Below, piece by piece: positions 21,126 to 33,433 of a stretch of 64,000 nt of DNA. Where the stretch lies: the NCBI GenBank assembly GCA_030077755.1, contig JAQJZZ010000021.1, positions 1,178,001-1,242,000 of the forward strand, written 5' to 3'. The notes beneath the pieces are model-generated. The model was not told the DNA's origin. It saw only the letters and a program-made list of their open reading frames with translations, and did not search any database. Within the stretch, counting starts at the first letter, position 1, and each line of letters starts with the position of its first letter. Source of the DNA: Filosporella fistucella (Eukaryota > Ascomycota > Leotiomycetes > Helotiales). A program made the position numbers and the translations under genes.

Positions 21126-22925
21126 CGGCCTGAATTGATCTCTTTTAACTCACAGTGGTATTTTAAGTCAAGTCTTGAAGTTTTTCAATATGATATATTT
21201 TGGAATTCAGACAAGAGTCTTGGATTTCGAGATGGCGTTAGGTTGATGAGACGGTGGTGGCTGTGTTACCAGGCTGATTCACTCCACAATTGATGTGGAG
21301 AGCCCTACACTTTTCGAAGCCACGTTTTAACCAACGAGAATGGTTACCTTGGCCAGATCATATGCCAAATTGGGAGAAATGAGATGCGCCAAAGATAAAA
21401 TATCTCAGGTGATCTTTGTAGAGTTGGAGCCAGAGGAGCTGGTATTCAAAGCAGGGTGAAGGTCACTTATGCCGAGAATTTTAGAGTGACGACCCTAGCC
21501 GAGCGCCCCTGCAGTAGCGGGTAGCGCTAGGCACTTTCCCCTGACGGGCTGACTGTAGGCTCTGAGAGTCATCTCAAAGGGGTTGTATGCTCACAATCTC
21601 TTCATGGTCAGATATTGATTTCCTCAGCTCCGAACATCTGCATCACTTTTCGACCATACAGTATTATGCTGTTAGCATGCTAACATGTAGGACCTCGAAT
21701 TAGATTTGATGCGAGGTAGCGTCGCAATCGAGGTGGATGAATTTGAATGGTTGTGTATCTTTTGTTGGGTGCGCTGGAAAGTATACGTCAGGTGAAGAAG
21801 AGCTGGGTCGAGTATGCAATTCTTTCGGGTTTTGTTTCGTTTGGTCTGCATTTATGGAAGTCTACTCTGTTCTAGCAGCAATTCCGATTACTATCTGTGG
21901 ATCGTAATGTAAATGCTTCTGAATAGAGCAGTGTTGCCGAGTGGAGCTAACTCAACGGCTTGATATTCGATGTTTGCATTCGAGATGGGCAAATGTCTAT
22001 CTCACTTGTGGCGTTCCATCATCTCCATAGGTAATCCCAACCTCTCGACACCAATGTCAGTAACTGTGTCGCAGCCCATTTTGAGTCTGTATCGTTTTCT
22101 GTCTACTTGTCTTTCTACTGTCTTGTCATCGTAGTACGCTTAGGTTGAGGAAGATAGGTAGTTGATGTCATGTCTCCTAGGTCTTACAAGTTCTTACAGT
22201 CAATGGACCCTGTCAAGGCAGAGACTACATGAATAGAGGGATGTAGTTTGATTGTGTAGATGTTGATTTAAGACAAAGGTTCGTCGTGGAAAATACGGAC
22301 TCCATTGTCGCTGGACAGTTGGTGAATGCTACCGACCGGGAAGGTCAAACTGTACCTATCACCGGAGCGTGCTTCGGGATTTAATCCCTTTGGTCGTTGT
22401 CATGCCTTGCCTCTGACCTCATTGTTATGTTTTTAGTCAGTTTAATAGCCGGGATAACTTGTTTTGTACACTTCGAATTTGCAGCATTTTCTTTGGTTCG
22501 ATATCCCAGAAGCGTTAGTGAGTCGAACTCTGTCGGTCATATTCAGTATGTTGACATGTGAGTCGCAAGCATTTCAATTGCACCACGTGTTTCTTTTGTT
22601 CTCACCGTCCACATAGTGTATTTGGATTTGAATGATTCTTCACAGGTAGTAGATCTCCTCAGGCTCAATGCATCCTTTCTGAAGTTATCGTAATCGAAAT
22701 TGGTCGGCCTGGAACCCGAACATTTTGCATTAACAACCTTCATCTCTGAACAGATCAGCTCCATTAGTGATAGGTGAACGTTTTGGAAAACTTGGTAGCT
22801 GTGATTGTGATTCACCTGGTCACTTACCTACCAAATTCAACTATCCCTACCAACTGCTCTGCAATTCCCCAAACTCTTCGCTAACCACCACAATACACTT
22901 CCAAGCAAGCAGGAACGAACAACAA
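21126..22925. other. 1.8 kb intergenic region with a perfect palindrome
   Basis: No coding sequence is supported. Short ORFs on both strands lack motifs. The only clear structure is a 14-bp perfect palindrome at 21671-21684. The region separates the divergently transcribed STAND/ankyrin and MFS genes and probably holds both promoters. Confidence 0.35.
21671..21684. repeat. 14-bp perfect inverted repeat
   Basis: The sequence GTTAGCATGCTAAC equals its own reverse complement. It lies in the divergent promoter region. It could be a dimeric regulator site or chance. Confidence 0.5.
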
Positions 22926-25291
22926 ATGGATCGAAGAAAATTAGAAATGGAAAGAGCATCTCAACTCTCGATGACGCCCATCTCCCTGCACAAAACATCT
23001 AAATATGGCTTCCGACACAAACGAAAGGCATCCTCAATCGCCTTGTATGACCCTGGAATCAAAGCTTTCGATATCGAGATAAAAATGGCACAAGCACTTC
23101 TTGGTGTAGATCCTAATACTCGACCAGACTGCTTCCGAAACATCTTCGAGGAGTACATTTTCATATTCACAGTCATGATGGCTACAGCTTGTACTGTAAG
23201 TCCGGATGGTGTGTAACGAAGTTCTCATGCTGAAGTCGGCAGACATTCCTCCAAGGAGTTATCATCATCAACACCTCTACAATTGGAAGAGACCTCAGAA
23301 TGTCTCCGGCGCAGATTACTTGGATCGCAGCTGCTATTGGGTATGTTACAACATCCGGGTTTTGTCTTTGTACTTATGCTTTGCAGCCTAACCAGCGGAT
23401 CCTTCGTGCTTCTCTTTGGAAAGACCGCGGACATCTTTGGCTCAAGGACTCAGTTGATCTCCGGAATGGCAGCTCTCTCCATCTTCTCCCTTATTACGGC
23501 CTTCTCGGCAAATGCGATCTCAATGAATGTTCTCTGCGGATTCCTCGGTCTCGGTACTGCAGTCATCTCTCCTCCCGCGATCGGAACACTCTTCGCAATA
23601 TATCCAGAAGGTCAGAGGAGAAACAGAGTGACAGGGGCTCTTGGCACTGGTAATCCTCTTGGTTTTGTTTTAGGCAGCATATCGACTGGTCTGGCGACGA
23701 AATATTCCACCTGGAGAACCTCTTTCTTCGTGGTCGCTATTTTCTTCGCTATAATGACTGCACTCGCCACCTGGACTATGCCTCGGGCGCCACGATCTGG
23801 CAGTATATCTCGAGTCCTAAAAAACTTTGACTATTTTGGCACAACACTGACTGTGGCTGGATTGGCTTTAGTATCTGCCGGCCTGACGGAAGGGCCAGAA
23901 CTTGGATGGAAATCATACAAGGTTATCTTAATGCTCGTTGTGGGAGGATTCTGTCTTTTCGGATTTGGATTTTGGGAGAACATAAACAAGAATCCTCTGC
24001 TGAATCCTATTGTCTGGAGAAGTCGAAACTTCACACTGTGTGTTCTTTGTGTTGGTTTCGGGTATATGTCATTTATCACCAACCAATTTTGGATCGCTCT
24101 TTATATGCAGGATATCCAAAAGCTTACACCCCTTCATATTGCTACACGACTTCTCCCACAAGCCATTGTTGGAGTCGCTTGGAGTTACATTGGTCAGGCG
24201 TTAGTCTCCAGAGTCAGTGGAAAGGTCATCATGGGCATTGGCGCAGTTGCATATCTTGTCGGTGCCACCTTGGTCTCCTTCATACGAGAGAAAACAAGTT
24301 ATTGGAGCATACTTTTTCCTGCGCTTTGCATTACCGTTATTGGGGCTGACTTTCAGTTTATTATTTCCAATGTAAGTCTCCTCTTAGTCTTGACAGACTC
24401 TAGCTAATATCAATGTAGTTATACATTAGTAAACATATGCCCACTCAGTTATCCCTCGCAGCAGGTGTTCTCCAATCGATTATGCGATTGTCTGTTTCGG
24501 TCGGGCTTTCAATAACTGCAGCAACATACGGATCTGTTATTGGGGCAAGCGGAAATGATTTTAGTCTTGCATATCAACGGGCGTATCTTTGTAGCATTCT
24601 CTTCGCTCTAGTCGGGCTATTATTCGTACCTTTCATGCATATCGGGATGCAGGGAGGGAAGCATTCTCCACGTCCATCACTCGCCGGAAGTACAATATAC
24701 GAGGAAGCTCCACCTAGAACAGGAGGTGAATATATGGACAATATGGGCTCTGATACTGATCGCATAGTCGGACCCAAAGCAAGCCAGACTAGCTTGGGTA
24801 CTGGAGCTACTGTTAGTAGTCTCGACTCTGTTTTCCCTAGGTGGAGCTGGGAAGGAGACGCTCAATGGCCCGATGATAAAAAGAACTATGGCTCCAATGT
24901 TGTCTATGAGGTATGCATCAAATGTTTGCAGGAAAGAAGGGTCATGGTACAACCTCGCGAGCCGAGCATAGCGGGAGAACTGGAATCGTTCGAAGATAGT
25001 GAGGGGCATATCCATCCAGTTGGACATCCACACGGTTGGCATGGTGATAAATCTATAGAGAGTCTATATGCAGAAGTCGATTCCCATGCTCATATGATTC
25101 TCAATAGCCACGGTCAACAGCATGAAAACGAAGTTTGGCCAGGCCATCAAAGTCGCATGCCAATCGGACATCTCAATCATACAGCCGGCACGAATGACTT
25201 CGCTCCGCGCATAATTAATGGCAGGGAAAGACATATTCCAGAGCAAACAGATGTCAGAGAGATCAAATTGGGGGAAACAGGATGGGTGTGA
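22926..25291 (+). CDS. MFS transporter, DHA2/ATR1-like drug-proton antiporter type
   Basis: Exons are 22926-23195, 23243-23340, 23387-24371 and 24419-25291. Introns of 46-47 nt have canonical borders and join in frame to give 741 residues. A cytosolic N-terminus of about 70 polar residues precedes hydrophobic segments. FVLLFGKTADIFGSR is the helix 2-3 signature, and WITAS-like WIAAAIG, GLGTAVISPPAIG and LGTGNPLGFVLGS (antiporter-like motif C position) fit the 14-helix DHA2 group that includes yeast ATR1. The last 230 residues are a long cytosolic tail rich in His, Gly and acidic residues. The family exports small organic toxicants in exchange for protons at the plasma membrane; the substrate is not predictable. 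It appears intact. Confidence 0.85.
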
Positions 25292-26126
25292 TTATTCTAC
25301 ATATCTTTTGCCTGGTTTTTGCTTTCCAATGTTCAGTCCTAATATGAGGCCCTGACATAAGGGCTTGTGGAGATGGATGGGATTTTGGTGATATTTTGGG
25401 CCGTATTTTACTTTTTCCTTGGGCACAAAATGTTGATTGCGCGGAGAAATCTTGGTCGAAGAGTTGAAATACTCTCAGTCTTTCTGAGGTATCGCTGGCG
25501 CTGATTTTATACACTGCTTAGAGTTAATTTGTAATTGAAATCATTAATCTCTGTCGTCATCCCACTTAGTGTCTCGACTCTGAATCAGCAAAGCTATGTC
25601 AATTTACCCATTTATGCCATAGCCTCTTGCCACAAGGGAACTTCACAGGATTTATGTACTCGATTGTAAGAGCAGATAGGAAGAATCAAGTACCCCAATA
25701 TTCAACAGATCAGCCCACAAACCTCAATCAAACTCATTTCACAGTCGAATTAAGCAGAGGACTCATAAATTCCGGCCAGAAAAAACTTGTGATTTCTTCC
25801 TATGACCAGACTAACGCATCGCAATAACTTTGTTTTTCATGGGCCAGAACAAGGAAGTGCAACGCAGGGCAAACGTGTAGTAGTATCAAGTATACAAAGA
25901 AGGCAGCCGTGATTCGTGAAAAATCCCATGTGTTGTGTTCATCATCTCACCCGTCATCAACATCTCTCAAATCAACTGTGTCTTGTTCTCCACCACCCTT
26001 TTTCCAGAAACTCAAGGGTATCGTTCGTAAGGGACATGCATGGTCGTTCGTCGTTCGTCTTTTTGTGAAGAAGGGGGGGTGTGTTTGCGGGGGGCTGTTC
26101 TTCAGAGTATCATCGTAAGAAAGGGT
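25292..26126. other. Intergenic between convergent genes
   Basis: About 835 bases between the stops of the MFS gene (+) and GIS2-like gene (-). It should contain both 3' UTRs and terminators. Small ORFs here have no support. Confidence 0.35.
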
Positions 26127-27267
26127 CTAGTTGGGGCATTGAGCCTGGACGTGGCCAGGTTGCTTGCACTTGTAACAAGTCCGCTCAGAGGAGGTCTCGG
26201 ATGGGCAGTCTCGGGAGAGATGACCAACTTCACCACAGTTGTAGCACTTTTGGCCTTGAGTGCAGTCACCTAATTTGTTAGTACTGTTGGAGGAGATGAT
26301 TTGAAATTTCAACTTACGAGACATGTGTCCGTAACCTCCACAGGAGTAGCAAGTTTGACCACCTTGGCCACGGCCACCTCCAAATCCACCACCACCATAG
26401 CCACCTTGGTTGCCTCCGAATCCACCACCACCGTATCCACCAGCCTCAGGGCAGTTACGGGCGATGTGGCCGATCTTAGAGCACTTGAATTTTGTTAGTA
26501 TGGCGCCAATATGGGTTATTAACACTCGGAATATTTACCTTGTAGCACTCTTGGGAACCACCACCTGAGGAAAATCCTCCACCGCCACGTCCGGCACCTT
26601 CGGCAGCTGGGTTTGTGCAATCACGGGAGATGTGACCGGGTTGACCGCACTTGTAGCAGGTCTTGTCCTTAGGACCCTCAGGGCACTCACGGCCTGGTGA
26701 AGATTAGCACAATTGCGAAGAAAAACTGGGTGGAAGTATATGACTTACTCATGTGACCCTCACCACCGCAGTTATAGCACTTAGCTGGACCACGGGTTGG
26801 GCAGTCACGCGCCTATAGCTTTGTTAGCATAAGACGATTATGAAATGTCTTGGTGTAATCGTACTTGATGGCTTGCATCGCCGCCTGTTTTTCCAAAGTC
26901 AGCTAAGATTCGAAACTAATAATTGCCCCGCACTGGGAAGAGAGAAACAGAGGAACGAGTGGGGGGATGATGTCGCAGATTGATCATCCTCCGTGCCGCC
27001 ACTTTGTATCCTTCCAACAATATGCAAACCCCATAATGAATGGCAGCTATTGGAGGAAAGTAAGTGTTGGAGATAGAGTGAATCGCAACGCAGCTACCCC
27101 GCCGTACTATATCTGCCATCCGGTATCGGGATGGATGTGTGTATGATGCTGAAAGTGCTCAAGGGTGGGAAATGCAGAGAGATTGCTCTGATGTTGATAT
27201 AAAGGTGGAAAATTGAAAACTCACAGTTGTAGCAGCCTCGTCCTTGGGGAGCGGCACCGTAATCCAT
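26127..27267 (-). CDS. GIS2: CCHC zinc-knuckle nucleic-acid-binding protein (Gis2/CNBP/Byr3 family)
   Basis: Six exons on the minus strand: 27267-27225, 26884-26865, 26812-26749, 26693-26539, 26483-26318 and 26269-26127. They join in frame to give 196 residues. Seven CX2CX4HX4C knuckles are present, for example [28 protein letters not shown] and [15 protein letters not shown] Gly-rich [10 protein letters not shown] linker lies between knuckles four and five. The family binds single-stranded RNA and DNA; yeast Gis2 associates with translating mRNAs and stress granules, and animal CNBP activates translation of IRES and TOP messages. Unusually for a short gene, exons are as small as 20 nt and the first intron is 340 nt. 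A 5' UTR intron is likely. Family assignment is very secure. Confidence 0.93.
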
Positions 27268-27287
27268 TTTTGCAATGAAGGAGTGGT

Positions 27288-27429
27288 CTGTAGCGCAGGC
27301 AGATGTTAGCTGATATCCTAAAGTTCGAGCAATTGCTGAGGTTTAGCTCAGGTGAAAGTTGTTGGGGATGGAAGTATAGGCGGGGAAGGTATTGAACAAC
27401 TGAGGCGGTCGCAGATCCTCAAAACATAC
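27288..27429 (-). other. Probable 5' UTR intron of the GIS2-like gene
   Basis: On the minus strand a GTATGT donor at 27429 and a GCTACAG acceptor at 27288 lie 21 bases before the ATG. The interval would be a 142 nt intron in the leader. This is an inference from motifs only. Confidence 0.4.
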
Positions 27430-27945
27430 TTTTGTTGGTATCTGAAGAAATGGAAGAGCTAGTTAGCCTGGAATCTCAAGTGAAAAGAGGGAATCAGGGC
27501 GTGGTTGTGCGCATTGGAGATCTGAGATGTGGGATGGTGGGGTCAAGAGGTACACGGTGAAGAGCTTTGCAGCTTGCAGAACACACCTTTTGGTAGAATT
27601 TCTCGTCAAAGAAGGACTGTATTAAAGTACAGTGGTATGAAGGGAAAGATGAAAGAATCTGCGACGAGTCTACGGATTCAAAAGAAGGAGTTGACTTTGT
27701 AAATTGTCAAGAGTCAAGTGTTGATGGATGAAGTGTCGAGGTTCTTGAAGAAAAAGTTCGGGTCGCCCTTTGTGTTGTGGCGGCCAAGCTACTTTTTATT
27801 TTAGCGAGCCGTAGTTGCAGGATGGCATGAGGCCTGGCAGCCGGCGTTTTAACTGGATCAGGGACCCGGAAGATCGTGGCGCAGTGGGGAAAAGGTAGCG
27901 GAATATGTGGGAATTAAGGTACATGATTTGGTAGTAAGGTCAGGT

Positions 27946-27965
27946 ACCTTACCTTACCTTACCTT
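27946..27965. repeat. (ACCTT)4 pentanucleotide microsatellite
   Basis: Four exact head-to-tail copies of ACCTT, upstream of the GIS2-like gene. Confidence 0.9.
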
Positions 27966-28622
27966 GCCGTACGAATCTTCCATCTATTTGTCTACAGTGC
28001 CTGATATGTAATGGTATGCCATTATGATAGCAGGAAAATATATTGTCTGGTCACCAGATTCGAAGAGCCGGTAAAGGTGGAAGAAGGAATCGATTCATAG
28101 CTACCTACCATAGATACCTAGTTTTGGGAAACTGTGTGGTGGCAGATTACCAAATAATTAAACAGCTGTTTGCAATACTATAGACCGGTACCTGTGTACT
28201 TGCGCTTGTACCTCCGTATAACCATTACTGCTAAGAGAAAGTAGCTACGACAAGAGATATGCTCTGATATTAACCTCCTTACACGATCCCGAAGCATGGT
28301 CTACCCACTCCGTGGCATGGCATGGCAAGGCGAGGCATGGTGTGGTTCGGGCTGCTATGGTCTGTCTCGCTGATCCTTTCATCAGGACAACATCTGGGTC
28401 AAAGCCAGTGCATCATGTACCGGAAGCACCAAAGACTACCGCTAAAACCAACTAAAACATGTCCAGTGCTTAATCACAAGGTACTTCACTTTCTTCGGGT
28501 TTAATCTGTTTGAATAGCTTCACTGTTCGGACACCGTCGGTGGATTGATGTTGACTGCCACTGACAAGCGATAGAATCGCAGATTGCCCCAACAACATTT
28601 TCCTTCCTCTCGACACCCGGAA

Positions 28623-28652
28623 TAACTTTCTATCAGCTAACTTTCTATCAGC
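28623..28652. repeat. 15-bp tandem duplication
   Basis: TAACTTTCTATCAGC occurs twice in direct contact with no mismatch. Confidence 0.85.
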
Positions 28653-31651
28653 TCACACACCAATATCTCCTCCCGAGTACCCTCCCAGTCGTCCAGCATT
28701 GTCACAATTGTTTGGTTGCCAGCAAAAAGCAATTTCTCTATATTCATCATTACAAGACACGATAACTTACATTACCGTTCGATCTGGACATACCGGACGA
28801 ATAATCTCAACAACCCGATTTGGAGCTTTCAAATAGTGTTGAAAGCCCCTCTCATCCAGCATTGCTGAAGTTGTGCCGCTGGCAAATGAAAACAGGTCAA
28901 CAGAGTCTCCAGATTTGATAATCAAGCAGTACTACAACGGAACCGGGACATCCCCTCCAAATCGATTACGAACAAATGATCCCTTTGTGATATCTCGATG
29001 ACTCATTCAATAACCGCCATTCCGTCCAGTTTTCAGAAATATTGGGCACTTTCATGGCAATGTGCTGGGAAGTATAATTTTTGTGCTTCCAATGACTTCA
29101 ACACCCTGAGAATATCCTTGATGACCCTGCAGCAAAATTTGATACCTGCATCAGTTTTCAGACATCTCAACTGACACATCATCCACTAGGTATTTTTTCC
29201 GGCAGAAACCTATTTGAATGTCCACCACCAACGAAACCCTCGGGTACCTCACACCTCACCGTCGAGTTGCCTCAGTTATTTACCAATCACATTTCAATAC
29301 AACTCTGATCTGCTGTCTCTGCTTACATGGCTGCTGCTCGCCAATCAACAATCTCCAATCGCGTTCTTCGAAGCAAGATAGAAGCGTTTCATCGGCCGGC
29401 TAGACGGGAATGCAGCGATGCCAGCACAACCATACCCCACCACCAAGCCCTTATTATAATATATCTTATACCCTATAGCAACAGTTTTATGGTTCCCCTC
29501 TTACTGTGTTATAGTTCTAAACTTTGGGATTATCTGATGGAAGTCCCAGTCGGGCCTGGGTCATGTTGTGTCACCTGGTACTGCATCTCTCAGGCAATTT
29601 TCCATCACGTATCCAACTCTGGTACCCGACCAGCATCTTGACACTCGTACCACTTCATCTTGCAGCAAGAATCCAGCCTCTCTCCTACCAGCCAAGCGGT
29701 TCCTTGCACACGCACGACCTCTGCCAACATTCTATCACGTTTCAACAAAACCTGCATCTGATATATTTGTGCAAATTGCACTGCTCAGTACAGTGCTGAG
29801 CTGATGATTAAGTGAGGGGAACCCAATTTCTTTAAGTGTTTGAATAGTGGTATTAACCGCACGACAATGCACCGGCACCAAGCTCCTCGTATCATCATCC
29901 TATTGCAGTCGCGCTACTGCTGAGCCTCCTCCTATCATTTCCGACATCAGACATTCAGACATCCGGAGGGAATTGGAGGACGTTATCTCGATGCAGGTAT
30001 CCGCATGCAAATGTGAACCTTCTTGAATTCGATACCGACTGCATTTGAATGGCAGCTTTCCGCTTTCAGCTCTAAAATTCATTATTCAAAGCCGACTCTG
30101 AGCTGGGAAAAGCATCCTACTGACATAGTATTTGGAACTGCCTATGAAGATGGGGTTTTGATATGGATATTAAAGCGGGATGCTGACCGAAATGCCGGTT
30201 GATGAATCATCATCTCGTGCTTGAACTCTACTTTAAAGGTAGTATAGGCTGGTATTGCAGTAAGTCACACGATGTCTGAGTTGATTCTTTTAAGGCTATA
30301 GCTGGGCAAGGCGCTTAGAATTGTGCCCCCACGAGAGTGTTAGAATAGTATCATGTGATAATTATCAAATGTGAAGATGGAATGCCTCTGGTCGCATTAT
30401 ATTGTAAATGAATGTATTTGAATTGGGTCACAAGAAAGGTATGCATTGTCGTTGTTATTGTTCTTTCGTTCTCTGCTTTCGTCGTTAAGAGGGAGCCAGA
30501 AATCGGATGCCAAACAATGGGATACCAGGGAGAGAGGCGTCTCTTCAACAACAGTCATCAACACAAAGCCCAAATATCACCAAATAACCCGAAAGGGTCG
30601 GTTCCATACATATACTTTCCAACCTGGATTCTATTCGTCGAACATCCGATGCCTTCTTAGAGGTCCCAAATAAATCGTTGCTGTGCCAAATAGTATCTGC
30701 AATCTTCTTTTCCACAAGCCAGATTGGTTAGCAGTTATCGTCAATGAAGGTCCTTTGCCACTACCTACATCAGCGAGAATTCCTAATGCCTGGTTAGGCT
30801 GCGATACTGCCTCGTCGCTCTGCCATTTTTCGGGTCCTACGATCTTGCCCTTTCCCCCGCTTCATCTTCAAATCCTTCTCAGAACAACCCTTCTTCAACA
30901 CCATTTTGACAAACCACAATAATACCACATGTGAAATACCTTGAGATTGACTCCATTGAGATAGGCGAAAGAAGTCCGGCGACAAATTTGATGTGGTTCT
31001 CTCTTGGTCACTTAAAGTAAGTCTCCACAAGCTCCCCCGTCCTCGTCAATCCCACCCCGTTTCTGGCATACACAGTCAATCAACAATTGATGGCAGCTTG
31101 ATCAATCTTGCAGTCAATTGGATGATAAATCTAACCAACGGCAGCTTCTTCCGAGGTTGTCAAGTTCTCTAACATCAAATCTTTGACTCGACCTCACTGC
31201 ATCGATGACTACGTCTACCCTTTCCATTTCAAGGACCTTCTTCTGCCACTTGCGACAAACAGATCGGTGAAATTTTTTGTTATTACGACCAATGCATTTC
31301 CCATCACCCGCCCTGGTCATCGCAACACACTCAACTACAGCAGAGGGGCGTCGATCTGGCCCGCGGAACTTGCTCAGCAAAGACACTTTCTTGAAAAAAC
31401 TGGTAAGTCTGACTCTCTTCTCCATTATTCAGTGGCTCCGGTCTGCCAGTATCTCTTGATTAAGAGAAGTTTGGTCTTGATGTTGCTTGTTAATTTCTGC
31501 ACTTCCTTTCAAGTCGTAAATAAGATACTAATTTGCTGCCTTAGATCTTCGTCCATTCGGCGCTCAAAACTGTCACATCCAATACCAAAGCTCCGGGAGT
31601 GGTTGCTTAGCATTGCTTGCAGTACTAGGCAGGAGATATTTTCATGTCTAT

Positions 31652-31905
31652 ATGGCTACAATTGAAGCAAGGGCCTCACTAGAGAAACGTTTAGACGCTG
31701 TTCGATCTCAGTCTGCCCGCTTCAACCACGAACTTCAAGGCAGAAGAAAAAGACGACTTTGGGATCAGCGGTACGAGATCTTTTTTATGCACGCATGGAA
31801 AGAGAACACCTCGAGGAAATGAGTGAGAGAACATTGAACGAAGAGATATGGAAAGGTCGCGCCATTGAGTGTGATCATCATATGAAAAAGATACTGGAGG
31901 AATGA
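31652..31905 (+). pseudogene. Short charged coiled-coil ORF with a 1-nt frameshift
   Basis: From the ATG at 31652 the frame encodes a charged helix (MATIEARASLEKRLDAVRSQ...RRLWDQRYE), then runs to a stop at 31820-31822. The next frame, entered near 31772, continues in the same style: DLFYARMEREHLEEMSER, then a natural TGA at 31903-31905. The total length of 254 nt is one short of a multiple of three, as expected for a single missing base in a gene of about 84 residues. No family is recognised. An upstream exon is possible but not seen. Alternatively two unrelated frames happen to look alike. Confidence 0.4.
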
Positions 31906-32073
31906 TACTAAAGAGAGAGCTAAAAATTCCACCAATGCGCTCCCAATCACACTTTGTTCAACTCCAAGTTTCAATTTACATGTCTCTTCAACCTGTTCCA
32001 TTATCTCTTGCCGCTATTCCAAAAATTGTGTCCATATCTCGAATCAAAATCGACTTTACATCTCCACTTGAAA

Positions 32074-33433
32074 TTAATTATTCCGGCCTTTCAATAGCTC
32101 CTCCTTCCCCAGCCTTATCCTCTCCTCCTCCTTCTCTAGCCATCGGAGTTCTAAATGTTGGTCAGTCACAGGAGAGACAGGGGGTCCAAGCAAAGTCTTC
32201 TGGAGGTTGGCGGTCTCGTTCTGCACCTGATTGGATACATTACTGGTCTTGGGACATTCTTCGTCCACATGGTCCGAGGTAGATGGGGCTGGGATTTTAG
32301 CTGTATTATGGACCGAAAAAGTTAGGTTGACTTGCTGCTTCCAACCCGACGCGACTTTCCCCTCCCATCTTAGTGGTTTCATTACCCATTCCAACTTCAG
32401 TAGAGGTGACCAACTCTGAATGACCCACCGCTGTGCCCTCAACCTCTTGGATAGTTTGGCCATGCAAATTAGGAATTCCTGGAGAATTTGACAGGTCCGT
32501 ATGCTGTATTTCTGTCCCATCAATCCCTTTGATGTGTTGGCTTTGTAGCTCAGGTTGCTCTGGCTGAATAATGCCTGGACGGGACCATACTCTGTGTTTA
32601 CGTTTCCAGACTATGATAGCGAGGACAAGAGATAGGAAAGCAATTATAAGTCCAACACACCCCAGGCCTATGCCTATCTTGGCACCTGTTCATAAGCCTG
32701 CATTGTGATATTTAGGGGATGGAAAGTCTGTCGAAGAAGAAGATATTCCGGTTTCTATGGGTGTTTTTGATAGGCTATTACTCACTGCCTGCACTGTGAT
32801 AGCGAAAATTGGTAGATTCTTGGGATATGCTTGCTGTGTTTGGAAATGCGATACCTGGTGTGTATCCAGACGGAAACAGAGATATATCCTTCGCATGGTG
32901 GTAAACAAAAATGCCTTCTGAAATGGTAGTGCCCCCTTGGCACTATTATAGTTATAAGATCGGTTGGCGACGATTTCCAGGCTGAAATAAATAATGGTGT
33001 TGAGAATGTTTTAAAGCAGCTTTTTCCTACCCCAATTCCCGTTCGCGTCGGTCGGTTGAATGAACTATCCATCTCCCCTAACACATTGGTTATTTTGGAA
33101 AAAATGCTGACAGGCATAAAATAACACCTATAAATATGCCACATACTCGGGACAGCAATGGGCGCTAGTAATGCCACCACTTTCAGCACTTCCGATAGTT
33201 GTGTATCCCTGTGGACACATGTCAGGGCTAAAGCTAAGATCACCAGTCTGCCACCCCGTGGGCAAGCAACACAAATCCCATTCTTGTTCGAATTCCGGAA
33301 TGTTAGAGAAGAACCAGACTGCCATGTAACGTCGAGTCCAACAGAAGGCTGGCTGCAAGAATGGGGTTGTCAGTGGTGCAGGGAGCTGATCCGAGCGAGT
33401 CCTTGGTGGATTGAATGTAGAACTAGATGTCAT
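32074..33433 (-). pseudogene. Single-pass membrane protein with Cys-rich ectodomain, broken
   Basis: From the ATG at 33433 an ectodomain is readable: FNPP, CWTRRY, DLCCLPTGW, SPDMCPQGYTT and a CCPE block, all typical of a fungal surface-protein family with the order Cys-rich domain, one transmembrane helix, polar tail. After disrupted frames, a short ISAWKSSPTDL stretch matches the usual segment before the stalk. Then comes TGAKIGIGLG with a hydrophobic helix (IIAFLSLVLAIIVW) and a basic stop-transfer WKRKHR. TGA at 32690-32692 falls just before TGAK, where relatives have Ser (GLSTGAK). A frame change near 32320 is needed to reach the charged C-terminus ending at 32074. Several lesions make it a pseudogene. 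Confidence 0.55.

Larger units (their letters stand above)
27430..31651. other. 4.2 kb gene-poor region
   Basis: No frame here combines an ATG, codon structure, splice sites and recognisable motifs. The longest open frames (about 60-105 codons) overlap each other in several frames and look random. The first few hundred bases should hold the GIS2 promoter and 5' leader. Two short repeats are present: (ACCTT)4 at 27946-27965 and a 15-bp tandem duplication at 28623-28652. Long non-coding RNA or eroded genes cannot be excluded. Confidence 0.35.

Noticed and set aside
22543..22815. 90-codon minus-strand frame upstream of the MFS gene.
   Set aside because: No motif, overlaps the promoter of an intact gene, composition not protein-like.
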